A DNA stretch of 64,000 bases from Agrobacterium vitis (GTDB lineage Bacteria > Pseudomonadota > Alphaproteobacteria > Rhizobiales > Rhizobiaceae): the NCBI RefSeq assembly GCF_013337045.2, contig NZ_CP118260.1, forward strand, positions 186,001 to 250,000, given 5' to 3'. Shown one piece after another: positions 1-8,282 of the stretch (the first letter of the stretch is position 1; each line of letters opens with the position of its first letter). The position numbers and the translations under genes were made by a program. Under the pieces are notes generated by a model. The model was given only the letters and a program-made list of their open reading frames with translations. It was not told where the DNA came from and made no database searches.

Positions 1-2321
1 GATATTTTCGGCTCGACTCCATCGCGACGATCTCCCGCACGATCACCGATCCGCCTGCCGCCTCGGTGCGGGTAAACGGAAAGGAGGTCATTGGTCTGGC
101 CGTTTCGATGGCAAAGGATGGAAACCTTCTCTCTTTCGGCGAGGCCCTGAAAGATCGCATGCACGCGATTGCCTCCAATCTTCCCTACGGGATCGAGATG
201 ATCCAAGTCGCGGATCAGTCGGCAGTCGTCAAGGATGCCGTCAACGGCTTCATGAAGGTTCTGGTGGAGGCGATCGTCATCGTGCTGGCCGTCTCTTTTG
301 TCTCCCTGGGGGCAAGGGCCGGGTTGGTTATCACCGCCTCCATTCCCATCGTTCTTGCCCTGACATTCCTGGGTATGGAATTGACCGGCGTCGGACTTCA
401 GAGAATTTCGCTGGGCGCCTTGATTATCGCATTGGGCCTGCTGGTGGATGATGCGATGATCACCGTCGAAAGCATGGTCTCCTGCCTTGAAAAAGGCAAG
501 TCGCGTCTGGTTGCGGCAACCCATGCCTATGAGACCACCGCATTTCCGATGCTGACCGGCACATTGGTGATGATCGCAGGCTTCATTCCAGTGGGTTTTG
601 CCGCCTCAAGTGCGGGAGAATATACCCTCTCCCTGTTCATGGTGATCCTGATTGCTCTGTCGTCCTCCTGGATCGTTGCGGTACTGTTTTCGCCGATCCT
701 TGGCACCTGGATATTGCCCCGCAGCCTTGCACATACCCATAAGAAGACGGGTATCGTCATGGCTACCTATCGCAAAATACTGGGCTGGAACCTCAAGCAT
801 CGGTGGCTGACGATCCTGTTGGCGACTGCCGCTTTTGCCTTGTCCCTTGGTGGGCTCGGGCAATTGAAACAGCAGTTCTTTCCGGCGTCCGACAGACCGG
901 AACTGCTGGTCAGTCTCACGCTTCCTCAAAATGCATCGCGGGCCGCGACAGACATTCGTGCGCGCGAATTGGAAGCGATCTTGCGAACCGACCGCGACAT
1001 CGATCATTTCATCACCTATGTCGGTTCAGGCTCCATTCGCTTTTATCTGCCGATGGATCTGCAACTCGACAACGACAATGTCACGGAAACAGTCGTCGTC
1101 GCCAAAAGTGTTGAAAAACGGGAGAGTGTCCGCCGCAAGATCGAAGCTGTGCTCAATGAGCGTTTTTCGGATATCGTCACGCGTGTTTCGCCTCTTGAAC
1201 TCGGTCCTCCCGTCGGATGGCCGCTGAAGTTCCGGGTTTCCGGGCCGGATTATCAGCAGGTTCGTGCCCTGTCGACAAAAGTGGCTGCGATCATCGGTCA
1301 AAATCCAGATACCCGCGACGTCAATCTCACGGCTGGCGAACCGCAGAAAAGCGTGACGATCAAGGTCAACCAGATCGAAGCGCGCACATTGGGTATGAGT
1401 TCGGAATCCATCGCCAGTGAGATCGCGGCCGTCTTTTCGGGATCGAAAGTCACCACGGTTCGCGACAAGGACAAACTCGTTGATGTCATGGTCAAGGGCG
1501 TTGAAGCCGACCGTAACTCGGTCTCGACCATCGGCAATCTCGAACTGCGCACCGGCGATGGAAACTATGTGCCGCTTCGGCAAGTCGCTTCGGTTGCCTA
1601 CGGGATGGAAGACCCGATCATCTGGCGCCAGCAAGGAAAGCCGATGATCACTGTTCAGGCTGACGTTGAAAAGAATGCGTTGGCCGCCATGGTCGCCGAG
1701 CAAGCCGATGCCCAGCTCAATGCTCTGCGCGCGGAGCTTCCCATGGGTTACTCTATTATTGCAGGCGGCATCACGGAAGAATCCGAGAAAGGCAATTCGT
1801 CGATCTACGCCGTTATTCCTGTGATGCTGTTTGCCATTGCAGTTCTGTTGATGGTCCAGATGCAGAGCTTTTCCAGAATGGCCTTGGCTCTGTTCATGGC
1901 GCCATTCGGCCTCATCGGCGTGGTCGCAGCCATGTGGCCGACTGGTACGCCCATGGGTTTTGTCGCGCAACTTGGTGTCATCGCCTTGTGCGGGATGATC
2001 ATTCGCAATGCCGTCATTCTCATTCAGGAGATCGACCAGAACGTCGCACTTGGGCAAGCGCCCAAAGACGCCATCATCGCGGCCGCGATCCATCGCGCCC
2101 GTCCGATCGTTCTGACCGCCTGTGCCGCGATTCTCGGGATGATCCCAATTGCCGCCGAGATTTTCTGGGGCCCCATGGCCTTTGCCATCATTGGCGGGCT
2201 TGCCGTGGCAACCGTGCTGACCCTGACGCTACTGCCTTGTGCGATGTCGTTGCTGCTGAATGCCGAACAAAAGTCGCGATCGAACGATGATCCGAACGGC
2301 AAAGCGGAGGCTCAACCGTGA
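1..2321 (+). CDS. RND efflux permease, 5' end outside window
   Basis: Inner-membrane permease of a resistance-nodulation-division pump, most like the HAE-1/AcrB group, which exports small hydrophobic compounds using proton uptake. The frame is open from base 3 with no start, so roughly the first 260 residues of a usual ~1,030-residue protein lie outside the window. The visible part begins late in the first porter domain, runs through a block of membrane helices containing the paired aspartates of TM4 (GLLVDDAMITVE, about nt 435-470), a second periplasmic porter domain (about nt 850-1760), and the last membrane helices. The next gene starts inside its stop codon (GTGA), so the two are probably translationally coupled. 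The substrate cannot be read from the sequence; the adaptor gene is presumably upstream. Confidence 0.93.
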   Translation, partial: YFRLDSIATISRTITDPPAASVRVNGKEVIGLAVSMAKDGNLLSFGEALKDRMHAIASNLPYGIEMIQVADQSAVVKDAVNGFMKVLVEAIVIVLAVSFVSLGARAGLVITASIPIVLALTFLGMELTGVGLQRISLGALIIALGLLVDDAMITVESMVSCLEKGKSRLVAATHAYETTAFPMLTGTLVMIAGFIPVGFAASSAGEYTLSLFMVILIALSSSWIVAVLFSPILGTWILPRSLAHTHKKTGIVMATYRKILGWNLKHRWLTILLATAAFALSLGGLGQLKQQFFPASDRPELLVSLTLPQNASRAATDIRARELEAILRTDRDIDHFITYVGSGSIRFYLPMDLQLDNDNVTETVVVAKSVEKRESVRRKIEAVLNERFSDIVTRVSPLELGPPVGWPLKFRVSGPDYQQVRALSTKVAAIIGQNPDTRDVNLTAGEPQKSVTIKVNQIEARTLGMSSESIASEIAAVFSGSKVTTVRDKDKLVDVMVKGVEADRNSVSTIGNLELRTGDGNYVPLRQVASVAYGMEDPIIWRQQGKPMITVQADVEKNALAAMVAEQADAQLNALRAELPMGYSIIAGGITEESEKGNSSIYAVIPVMLFAIAVLLMVQMQSFSRMALALFMAPFGLIGVVAAMWPTGTPMGFVAQLGVIALCGMIIRNAVILIQEIDQNVALGQAPKDAIIAAAIHRARPIVLTACAAILGMIPIAAEIFWGPMAFAIIGGLAVATVLTLTLLPCAMSLLLNAEQKSRSNDDPNGKAEAQP

Positions 2322-3274
2322 AGATGATCGCTCGATATCTGCCGGAAACGCAATTTCGAAAAACCATCCATTCCCCTGCTATCCATTCCATGAAAGTCAC
2401 GAAAATGAAGACGCATCTTGCCGATAGCAAAGCTCCCAACTCACCCGTTTGCCATGTTCATTCCGCCAAGGGGAAGGTGGCGGGTCTCCTTCTTGTGATG
2501 GTATTGGCTGGGTGTAGCTCCGTTCCGCTCACTCAGTCCGGTACGCTGTCCTCCTATAAAGGCTTGGGTCCTGTTGAAGGTCACGTCAGCAAATCGCGCA
2601 GTTTTGCTGACACCCCGGCTATAGTGGCGGCGCAAACGGTTTCCATTTCTCCCACACGTTTGTCGCCGCTGGCCTCTTCGAGGCTCCATGACGCCGGGAA
2701 TGACAGGCTGGTCTCCAATGCTCTGGATCGCGCAATGTGTATCGATCTCAGTGATAAATACCGGGTTGTTGCTCCCGGAGAGGCGGCTGATCTCACCGTT
2801 CACGCCGTAATAACCGACATAGTACCGACCAGCAAAGCCGTGGCGGGCCTGTCGACCGCAGTCACATTGGGAACCTCCTTCGTTCTTCCTGTGGGTGTCC
2901 CACGTCTGCCAATCGGCCTGGGAGGTCTTGCTGTCGAGGCGGAGGCGGTTGACGCAAAAGGTGCTCAACGAGCGGCCATCGTCTGGTCCCGCGGTGCAAA
3001 TTCCATCACCAATACTGCGCGTGTTTCAGAAGTCGGTGACGCCTATGGCCTCGCATCGTCATTTGCCAGCCAGTTCTCAGAGATACTGGTAAAAGGCCGT
3101 CAATCCTCCGGTTTGGACCTTTCCTTGCCCTCAGGCCAAAAATTGAAGTCGCAACTGGGTGGAAAGCCCAAAAATGCGGCGTGTGAAGTGTTTGGGCGGG
3201 CACCGGGTCTTCGCGATGTTCTGGCCGGAGCCGTTGGCGCACCACCGTCCTGGACCGATCGCCCAACCAAGTGA
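2318..3274 (+). CDS. DUF3313-type lipoprotein
   Basis: Predicted outer- or inner-membrane lipoprotein of 318 residues. A hydrophobic stretch ends in a lipobox (VMVLAGC, Cys66). The rest resembles DUF3313 proteins: a 'GTLSSYKGLGPVEG' segment after the lipid anchor and a globular domain of about 200 residues. Function is unknown for the family. The GTG at 2318 is preceded by GGAGG at good spacing and overlaps the RND stop codon, which supports this start, although it leaves an unusually long 50-residue lead before the hydrophobic core; the in-frame ATGs at 2390 or 2405 are alternatives. Cotranscription with the pump suggests an accessory role in efflux or envelope stress, which is inference. 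Confidence 0.75.
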   Translation: MKMIARYLPETQFRKTIHSPAIHSMKVTKMKTHLADSKAPNSPVCHVHSAKGKVAGLLLVMVLAGCSSVPLTQSGTLSSYKGLGPVEGHVSKSRSFADTPAIVAAQTVSISPTRLSPLASSRLHDAGNDRLVSNALDRAMCIDLSDKYRVVAPGEAADLTVHAVITDIVPTSKAVAGLSTAVTLGTSFVLPVGVPRLPIGLGGLAVEAEAVDAKGAQRAAIVWSRGANSITNTARVSEVGDAYGLASSFASQFSEILVKGRQSSGLDLSLPSGQKLKSQLGGKPKNAACEVFGRAPGLRDVLAGAVGAPPSWTDRPTK

Positions 3275-3372
3275 TGTTGTCCCTGCGGTTGAGTGAGACG
3301 GGCGGGCGTCTTGTTCGTAGCTTCCGACAGAAGCGGCAGATCACACCACATAGACGGCGCCACAAGCGCCGC

Positions 3373-4308
3373 CTACTGTCCCCTATAGTCGCGAGGAGCC
3401 ACTCCGAAATGGTGCCTGAAGGTTTTACTGAAGTGCGAAAGGTCGTTGAAGCCCCAACGGAACGCGATTTCACTGATTGAGATAGCGGCCTCAGCACGAA
3501 GGTCGTTGGCGCATCGCTCCAGACGCCGCTTGAGCAGCAGGCGGCTGAAGGTCTCGCCGCTCTCCTCCAGAAGACGGTGGACGTAGCGGACCGATATTTT
3601 GAAGTGCTGCGCCGCTTTGGCGGGGGTCAGTGTGGGGTCTGCGGCATGCGCGCCGATAAACTGAATAACCGACCGTGAAAGTTGCGATCTGAGTGTCCCC
3701 CGGGCGCGGTCTTCTTCGCTTGTGGACACGCCTGCCGTCATGGCGATGAGATCAACGATGTGATTTGCAATCGGCGTCGAGGCAGATCCAATGTGTTCGG
3801 CATTCTGCGCAACGGATTTCAGATAGTCGATGGCGACGGACGCTATGGGATGCGCACTGGTAAAGCGGATTGCCGTCTGCTTGTCTGCCTGTTTCAGCAA
3901 TGGTTTGAGCATGGCTCGCGGGATGCGGAAGGAATATTGGGTCCAGTCATCGCTACAGTAATCGTTGAGATAAGGCTCGGTTGAGTCCACAAGCGAAAAA
4001 TCACCTGGTTCCAGCAGTGCTTCCCGGGAGCCTTGCATCATCCGGCACTGTCCCTTGACCTGAAGATTGAGGAAGTAGACTTCGTGCGGCATACGGCTGA
4101 TATCCAGGCGTCTGCGATGGATCTTCTGCCGGCTCGAGGAAATGGTTGTGACGTTGATGCAATCGAGAAGATTGGCCTTTACCTCTCCCTTGAAGCGCTG
4201 CTCGCCCTCAAGAATGGGATTGAGGGCAATATAGGCTTCGCACAGAACCTCCCTCCAATAGGGAAAGCGGTCCCGCTCCGGCATTTCGTTCGCGTTCCAG
4301 ACTGCCAT
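3373..4308 (-). CDS. AraC-family transcriptional regulator
   Basis: DNA-binding regulator of about 311 residues. The N-terminal ~170 residues match the AraC-binding-like domain found in FeaR/NphR-type activators; the C-terminal ~100 residues are a double helix-turn-helix (from about 'LTPAKAAQHFKISVRYVHRL') ending in the family signature 'SEIAFRWGFNDLSHFSKTFR'. I chose the ATG at 4308 (MAVWNANEMPERDRF) because GGAGG lies 7 bases upstream; the frame stays open to 4350. It is divergent from the monooxygenase gene, 218 bp apart, and a direct-repeat candidate binding site lies between them, so it probably activates the monooxygenase/flavin reductase pair. The inducer is unknown. Confidence 0.88.
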   Translation of the reverse strand: MAVWNANEMPERDRFPYWREVLCEAYIALNPILEGEQRFKGEVKANLLDCINVTTISSSRQKIHRRRLDISRMPHEVYFLNLQVKGQCRMMQGSREALLEPGDFSLVDSTEPYLNDYCSDDWTQYSFRIPRAMLKPLLKQADKQTAIRFTSAHPIASVAIDYLKSVAQNAEHIGSASTPIANHIVDLIAMTAGVSTSEEDRARGTLRSQLSRSVIQFIGAHAADPTLTPAKAAQHFKISVRYVHRLLEESGETFSRLLLKRRLERCANDLRAEAAISISEIAFRWGFNDLSHFSKTFRHHFGVAPRDYRGQ

Positions 4309-4423
4309 GCCATCGCCTCCAGGGGGCACTATTCGCAAGTTTAGAAGCAATTATCATGCCAGTCATCTCATCGGGCCCGCAAACGGCAGTGCCGCGAATT
4401 CGAAAGGCTGACGGCCTTCCTGC

Positions 4424-4462
4424 ACGGTCAGCATAGTCGGTGTTCACTGTCAGCCAAGACGC
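4424..4462. promoter_or_regulatory. Candidate AraC-type direct-repeat operator
   Basis: Two 17-bp half sites with a 22-bp period, at 4424-4440 and 4446-4462, both matching ACnGTCAGCnnAGnCG (12 of 17 identical). The two-helical-turn spacing of direct repeats is what AraC proteins usually bind. The site sits between the divergent AraC gene and the monooxygenase start, about 65 bp upstream of the latter. Assignment to this regulator is inference. Confidence 0.4.
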
Positions 4463-4526
4463 AAGCCAACCTGTCTCATAGTCTTTGTCCTGGGAGGAGC
4501 AACAAAGATCAACAGGAGCAGCAGAC

Positions 4527-5912
4527 ATGCGCAAACGGCTTATATTCAATTGCTTCACGATGAACGTTCCCTCGCACATCTACCACGGGACATGGCGGCA
4601 TCCGAAAAATCAGCTCGCCAGCTTCAATGAGTTCGAGACCTGGTCAAAGCTGGCGACAAAACTGGAAGAGGGGCGGTTCGACGCGATGTTCTTCGCGGAC
4701 ATTCTTGGCATCGATCCGGCCTATGATGGCAAGTGGGATGCTTATTTCCAGCAAGGTCTTCATATGCCTTGCAACGACACCTTCACCTTGTGCGCGGCTC
4801 TTGCGGGGGTGACGAAAAACCTTGGTCTGGTTTTCACCAGCTCGATCCTGTCCGAGCATCCTTTCGCGTTTGCAAAGAAGGCCTCGACCCTCGACCATAT
4901 CAGCGGCGGCCGTATCGGCTGGAATATCGTCACAAGCGTGACGGACAATGCCGCCCGCAACTTCGGCTATGACAAGATTGTCCCGCATGACCAGCGCTAT
5001 GACTGGGCGGACGAATATATGTCCGTTCTCTACAAGCTCTGGGAAGGGTCCTGGGAGGACGGCGCGTTGATCGCGGACCGTGAGAGCGGCGTGTTCAGCG
5101 ATCATACCAAAGTGCATCGGATCAATCATGTCGGAGAGCGTTACAAGGTGCAGGGGCCGCATCTGGTCAGCCCTTCTCCGCAACGGACGCCAATGCTCTA
5201 CCAAGCAGGGGCCTCCAAGCGTGGCAGCCAGTTCGCGGCGCAGCACGCGGAGGGAACTTTCGTTCTCTATCCGAATGTCGGCGGTGCCCGGATCGGGATT
5301 GCCGGCACCAAGGCGGTGGCGGCGCAGATGGGGCGCGGAGCCGAAGACCTTAAGTTCATTCAGGGCCTGTCCTTCGTCGTCGGCAGCACGATGGAAGAGG
5401 CGGAGCGGAAGGCTGCGGAGATCGACGAATGGGTCAGCTATGAAGGCCTTGCCGCGCATGTCAGCCGCGACATGGGTGTCGATCTCTCCAATCTCGACCC
5501 TGACAAGCCGGTCGATGAGTCCGGTCTCGATGGCCTGCAAGGTTACGCACGCATGATCGAGATGGGCAAGCTAAATGGCGAAAAGGCCACCGTCAAGGAG
5601 GTCGCAAACGCGCTTTCCTACAATTGCCGCATTGTCGGCACGCCGGAAAGTATCGCCGACGAATTGGCGCTTTGGCAGGATGCGGGCATTGATGGCATCA
5701 ACATGATCTGCCAATTGCACCCCGACACCTATATCGACTTCATCGATCACGTCACGCCGGTCTTGCAGGATCGTGGCCTTGCCCAGCGTGACTATGCCGA
5801 AGGCCCTTTGCGACAAAAACTGTTCGGTCACGGCCCGCGTCTTCCAGATAACCATCCCGGGGCAGCACATCGCGGTGCGTTTTCCCAATCCGCTCAGGCT
5901 GCTGCTGAATAA
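4527..5912 (+). CDS. FMN-dependent monooxygenase, NtaA/SnaA/DszA family
   Basis: Large oxygenase subunit of a two-component flavin monooxygenase (bacterial luciferase-like TIM barrel, 461 residues) that uses reduced FMN from a separate reductase. Relatives act on nitrilotriacetate, EDTA, dibenzothiophene sulfone or pristinamycin precursors. Visible family features are the N-terminal 'HGTWRHPKNQ', 'FFADILGIDPAYDG', 'SGGRIGWNIVTSVTDNAARN' and the later 'SPSPQRTPMLYQAGASKRG' FMN-pocket segment. The ATG at 4527 (MRKRLIFNCF) fits homologues and has CAGGAG upstream; the frame is open back to 4485. The flavin reductase follows 58 bp later, so this is a self-contained enzyme pair. The real substrate is not predictable from sequence alone. 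Confidence 0.92.
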   Translation: MRKRLIFNCFTMNVPSHIYHGTWRHPKNQLASFNEFETWSKLATKLEEGRFDAMFFADILGIDPAYDGKWDAYFQQGLHMPCNDTFTLCAALAGVTKNLGLVFTSSILSEHPFAFAKKASTLDHISGGRIGWNIVTSVTDNAARNFGYDKIVPHDQRYDWADEYMSVLYKLWEGSWEDGALIADRESGVFSDHTKVHRINHVGERYKVQGPHLVSPSPQRTPMLYQAGASKRGSQFAAQHAEGTFVLYPNVGGARIGIAGTKAVAAQMGRGAEDLKFIQGLSFVVGSTMEEAERKAAEIDEWVSYEGLAAHVSRDMGVDLSNLDPDKPVDESGLDGLQGYARMIEMGKLNGEKATVKEVANALSYNCRIVGTPESIADELALWQDAGIDGINMICQLHPDTYIDFIDHVTPVLQDRGLAQRDYAEGPLRQKLFGHGPRLPDNHPGAAHRGAFSQSAQAAAE

Positions 5913-5970
5913 TTTCGCAGGGGAGCCTGCCGATGCTGGGCTCCCCGCCTATCAACTCTGGAGGGATGGA

Positions 5971-6480
5971 ATGTCTGAAATAATCCATATGGGGGCTGCG
6001 GATGACGTGCAGTTCAAGGACGCAATGGCTATGATGGCCGCAGCCGTGAAAGTGGTGACAACCGATGGTCCCGCCGGGCGGGCGGGTCTGACCGTAACCG
6101 CTGCCTGCTCGGTGTGCCAGGAGCCGCCACGACTGCTGGTCTGCGTGAACGTGACAGCTTCGGCGCATCCGTTCTTGCAGCAGAATGGCAGGCTAACGCT
6201 GAACATCCTTGCCGCCGACCAGCAGGATGTCGCAATGGCTTTTGGCGGCAAGGTTGCGCAGGAAAAGCGGTTTGATCTTGGTGAGTGGACTGAGGACGAC
6301 CTTGGGCAGCCATCGCTTCAAGGTGCATGCGCGCGCTTCACCTGTTCTGTGCATGAAACGATGCAGTCAGGCACGCACACGATCTTCATCTGCAATGTCC
6401 ATGTCGCATCCGGTGACAAGGACAAGCTGCCACTGATCTATTTCGACCGCAACATGATGCCGCTTGCAAAAGTGGCGTAG
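5971..6480 (+). CDS. Flavin reductase (NADH:FMN) partner
   Basis: Small flavin reductase-like domain protein of 169 residues that supplies reduced FMN to the monooxygenase encoded just upstream. Family features are 'MMAAAVKVVTTDGPAGRAGL' followed by the 'TVTAACSVCQEPPRLLVCVN' FMN-binding region, and a C-terminal 'PLIYFDRNMMPL'. The start ATG at 5971 has GGAGGG just upstream; the reading frame is open further upstream to 5773 but overlaps the monooxygenase gene there. The gene is followed by an intergenic palindromic repeat and then converges on the MFS gene. Confidence 0.9.
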   Translation: MSEIIHMGAADDVQFKDAMAMMAAAVKVVTTDGPAGRAGLTVTAACSVCQEPPRLLVCVNVTASAHPFLQQNGRLTLNILAADQQDVAMAFGGKVAQEKRFDLGEWTEDDLGQPSLQGACARFTCSVHETMQSGTHTIFICNVHVASGDKDKLPLIYFDRNMMPLAKVA

Positions 6481-6490
6481 TATCAAAGCC

Positions 6491-6572
6491 TTGAAAATAG
6501 CTCAATTTTATCAGAGGTTTGAGATCTTTTCAAAGGAATACCAGGAGTCATTTTCAATGGCTCCTGGTATTA
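6491..6572. repeat. Two-hairpin intergenic palindromic repeat, copy 1
   Basis: Two stem-loops in a row just 3' of the flavin reductase. Stem 1 pairs 6491-6505 (TTGAAAATAGCTCAA) with 6519-6533 (TTGAGATCTTTTCAA), imperfect. Stem 2 pairs AATACCAGGAG (6537-6547) with CTCCTGGTATT (6561-6571), perfect over 11 bp, around a TCATTTTCAATGG core. The same architecture recurs near 52612-52693, and stem 2 alone near 28876-28908. No U-tract follows, so it is not a classical terminator, though it may protect or end the transcript. Confidence 0.7.
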
Positions 6573-6706
6573 TGTAATAAGCCGTGCTGCTGGGGTGGCC
6601 CGATCTAGGGACTGGTGCGGGACAAAGACAGCCGTTCTTCAGGCAAATCCAGGCACCCATCCGGTATCAACAACGTCCTCTCGGGACCTACCAGACATGG
6701 CTAGGG

Positions 6707-8197
6707 TCATGAGGTCGTCGCTGTTGCCCGATCGGGAGCTGTGTCTACCGAGGGCTGATGGAGCACCCATGGTTTCGGATATCTCGGAAGCATGGCGGCG
6801 AGAATGACTGCGACCAGGGCGATTGCAGTCAGCATCAGCAGTGGACCAACGTAGCTGCCCGAACTTGTCTTGACCACACTGACGAGGAATGGAGCCAATG
6901 CCAGGGCCGGGGAGGTGATTGCGAGGCTGAGACCTTGCAGGGCGGCGAAGGATTTCAGTCCGAAATACCTGGCGATCAGTGTCGGACCGAGAGTGGATTC
7001 TGCGCCGGTTGCGAAGCCAAGAAGCGCCATGGACAGGTAGAGAAGCGCAGGATTGCCGCTATTGACGAGGGCAAGTGCCAGACCGATCGGAACCGTCGCC
7101 AGGAGAACCGCGACCACCCATGGATGGTTTGCCCGATCCAGGACGGCTCCGGCGGCAAGCAGCCCGATAACCGAGGTGCTGAAGCACATGGACAGCGCAA
7201 GAGAGACGGTCGCCGGATCGATGCCTGTCTGGCCGTAGAAGTCCACTGCGTTCTGGCGCATGGCAATCGGCCCTGCGGCGGCGAATGCGATGAACAGCGT
7301 GATCGAGATCCAGGCGCGTGTCGGAATTGCCTCCTTGAACGGGACGCCGGGCAGATTGACATCCACGGTCTTCGGCACTTCCGCAGCCGTACTCACCTTC
7401 GGTTCGGAGATAAGCCAAAAGGCAGCGGGGATACCGATGACGGCGATCGCGATTGCGATCACGTAATAGGCACCGTTCCAGCCAAGCCCGGCATATATGC
7501 TGGGGTCGATGGCCGCAACCACTGCTGCGGATTTGGATGGGTCTTCAGTGCCCATGCCCGGCATCATTGGTAGTGACACCGGCGCATTGCCGTTTACAAG
7601 CCATTGGAACAGGGGAGAAAAAATTGCGCTGAACAGGCTGGATGCGACCCCGATAAGGCCGAAACCGACGCCCCGATGCTTGGGGAACCACTCGGAAATC
7701 ACCTTGAACGCTATACCCAGACTGGACCCGAATCCAAAAATCGACGCGAGAACGAGAAGTATTCCCATCAGCCAGAGCTTGCCCGCAGCAAGTGGTATGA
7801 TCGCCGTGACAAGTGCGTAGAGGATGATCCCGGGAAGAGCGACACGTCGGGCACCCAACCGATCAACCCATTGTCCGGCGAAAGGCAGGACGAGCGGACC
7901 GATAATCAGCGGCAAAGCGACAAACATCAGCATAGCTTCCGGCAGCGGTGTCCCGGTTTTCATCGCGAATGCGGGCACCACGAACGGAGTGAGTGCCGAG
8001 AGGCCAGCCGGCCCCATGGCCACAAGAAGAAGACTGCCGATAAGTGCGGCCTTTGCCTTGCTGGGGGCCTTTACGAAGTCGGCGATATACTGTTTCCAGC
8101 TGACTTTCGGCGGAGCGCTATCGCGCGCCGGCATTGTTCCACTTGAATAGGGCGTAGCGGGAAGCCCCTTCGCCATAGATAGATCCGTTTGAGACAT
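6707..8197 (-). CDS. MFS transporter, last gene of hydroxylase operon
   Basis: Twelve-helix major facilitator superfamily carrier of 496 residues, resembling the oxalate/formate (OFA) and aromatic or organic-acid groups. The first ~45 residues are cytoplasmic. The first half holds a 'GQWVDRLGARRVALPG' loop, the usual MFS motif A position between TM2 and TM3, and a large loop with 'MMPGMGTEDPSK' follows TM6. The start ATG at 8197 is preceded by AAGGAG. It lies 85 bp downstream of the hydroxylase gene on the same strand, so it probably imports or exports the substrate of that enzyme. Specificity is not predictable. Confidence 0.88.
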   Translation of the reverse strand: MSQTDLSMAKGLPATPYSSGTMPARDSAPPKVSWKQYIADFVKAPSKAKAALIGSLLLVAMGPAGLSALTPFVVPAFAMKTGTPLPEAMLMFVALPLIIGPLVLPFAGQWVDRLGARRVALPGIILYALVTAIIPLAAGKLWLMGILLVLASIFGFGSSLGIAFKVISEWFPKHRGVGFGLIGVASSLFSAIFSPLFQWLVNGNAPVSLPMMPGMGTEDPSKSAAVVAAIDPSIYAGLGWNGAYYVIAIAIAVIGIPAAFWLISEPKVSTAAEVPKTVDVNLPGVPFKEAIPTRAWISITLFIAFAAAGPIAMRQNAVDFYGQTGIDPATVSLALSMCFSTSVIGLLAAGAVLDRANHPWVVAVLLATVPIGLALALVNSGNPALLYLSMALLGFATGAESTLGPTLIARYFGLKSFAALQGLSLAITSPALALAPFLVSVVKTSSGSYVGPLLMLTAIALVAVILAAMLPRYPKPWVLHQPSVDTAPDRATATTS

Positions 8198-8282
8198 CGG
8201 AACTCCTTGAACTCAGTGAAGGCGGACGCCGACGGTGATGACCGCGCTATCCGAAGTTGATGATGGCGATCGGTAAGGAGGC

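Noticed and set aside
1026..2093. 355-codon minus-strand ORF
   Set aside because: Antisense shadow of the RND permease, His/Arg/Asp-rich and without a family match.
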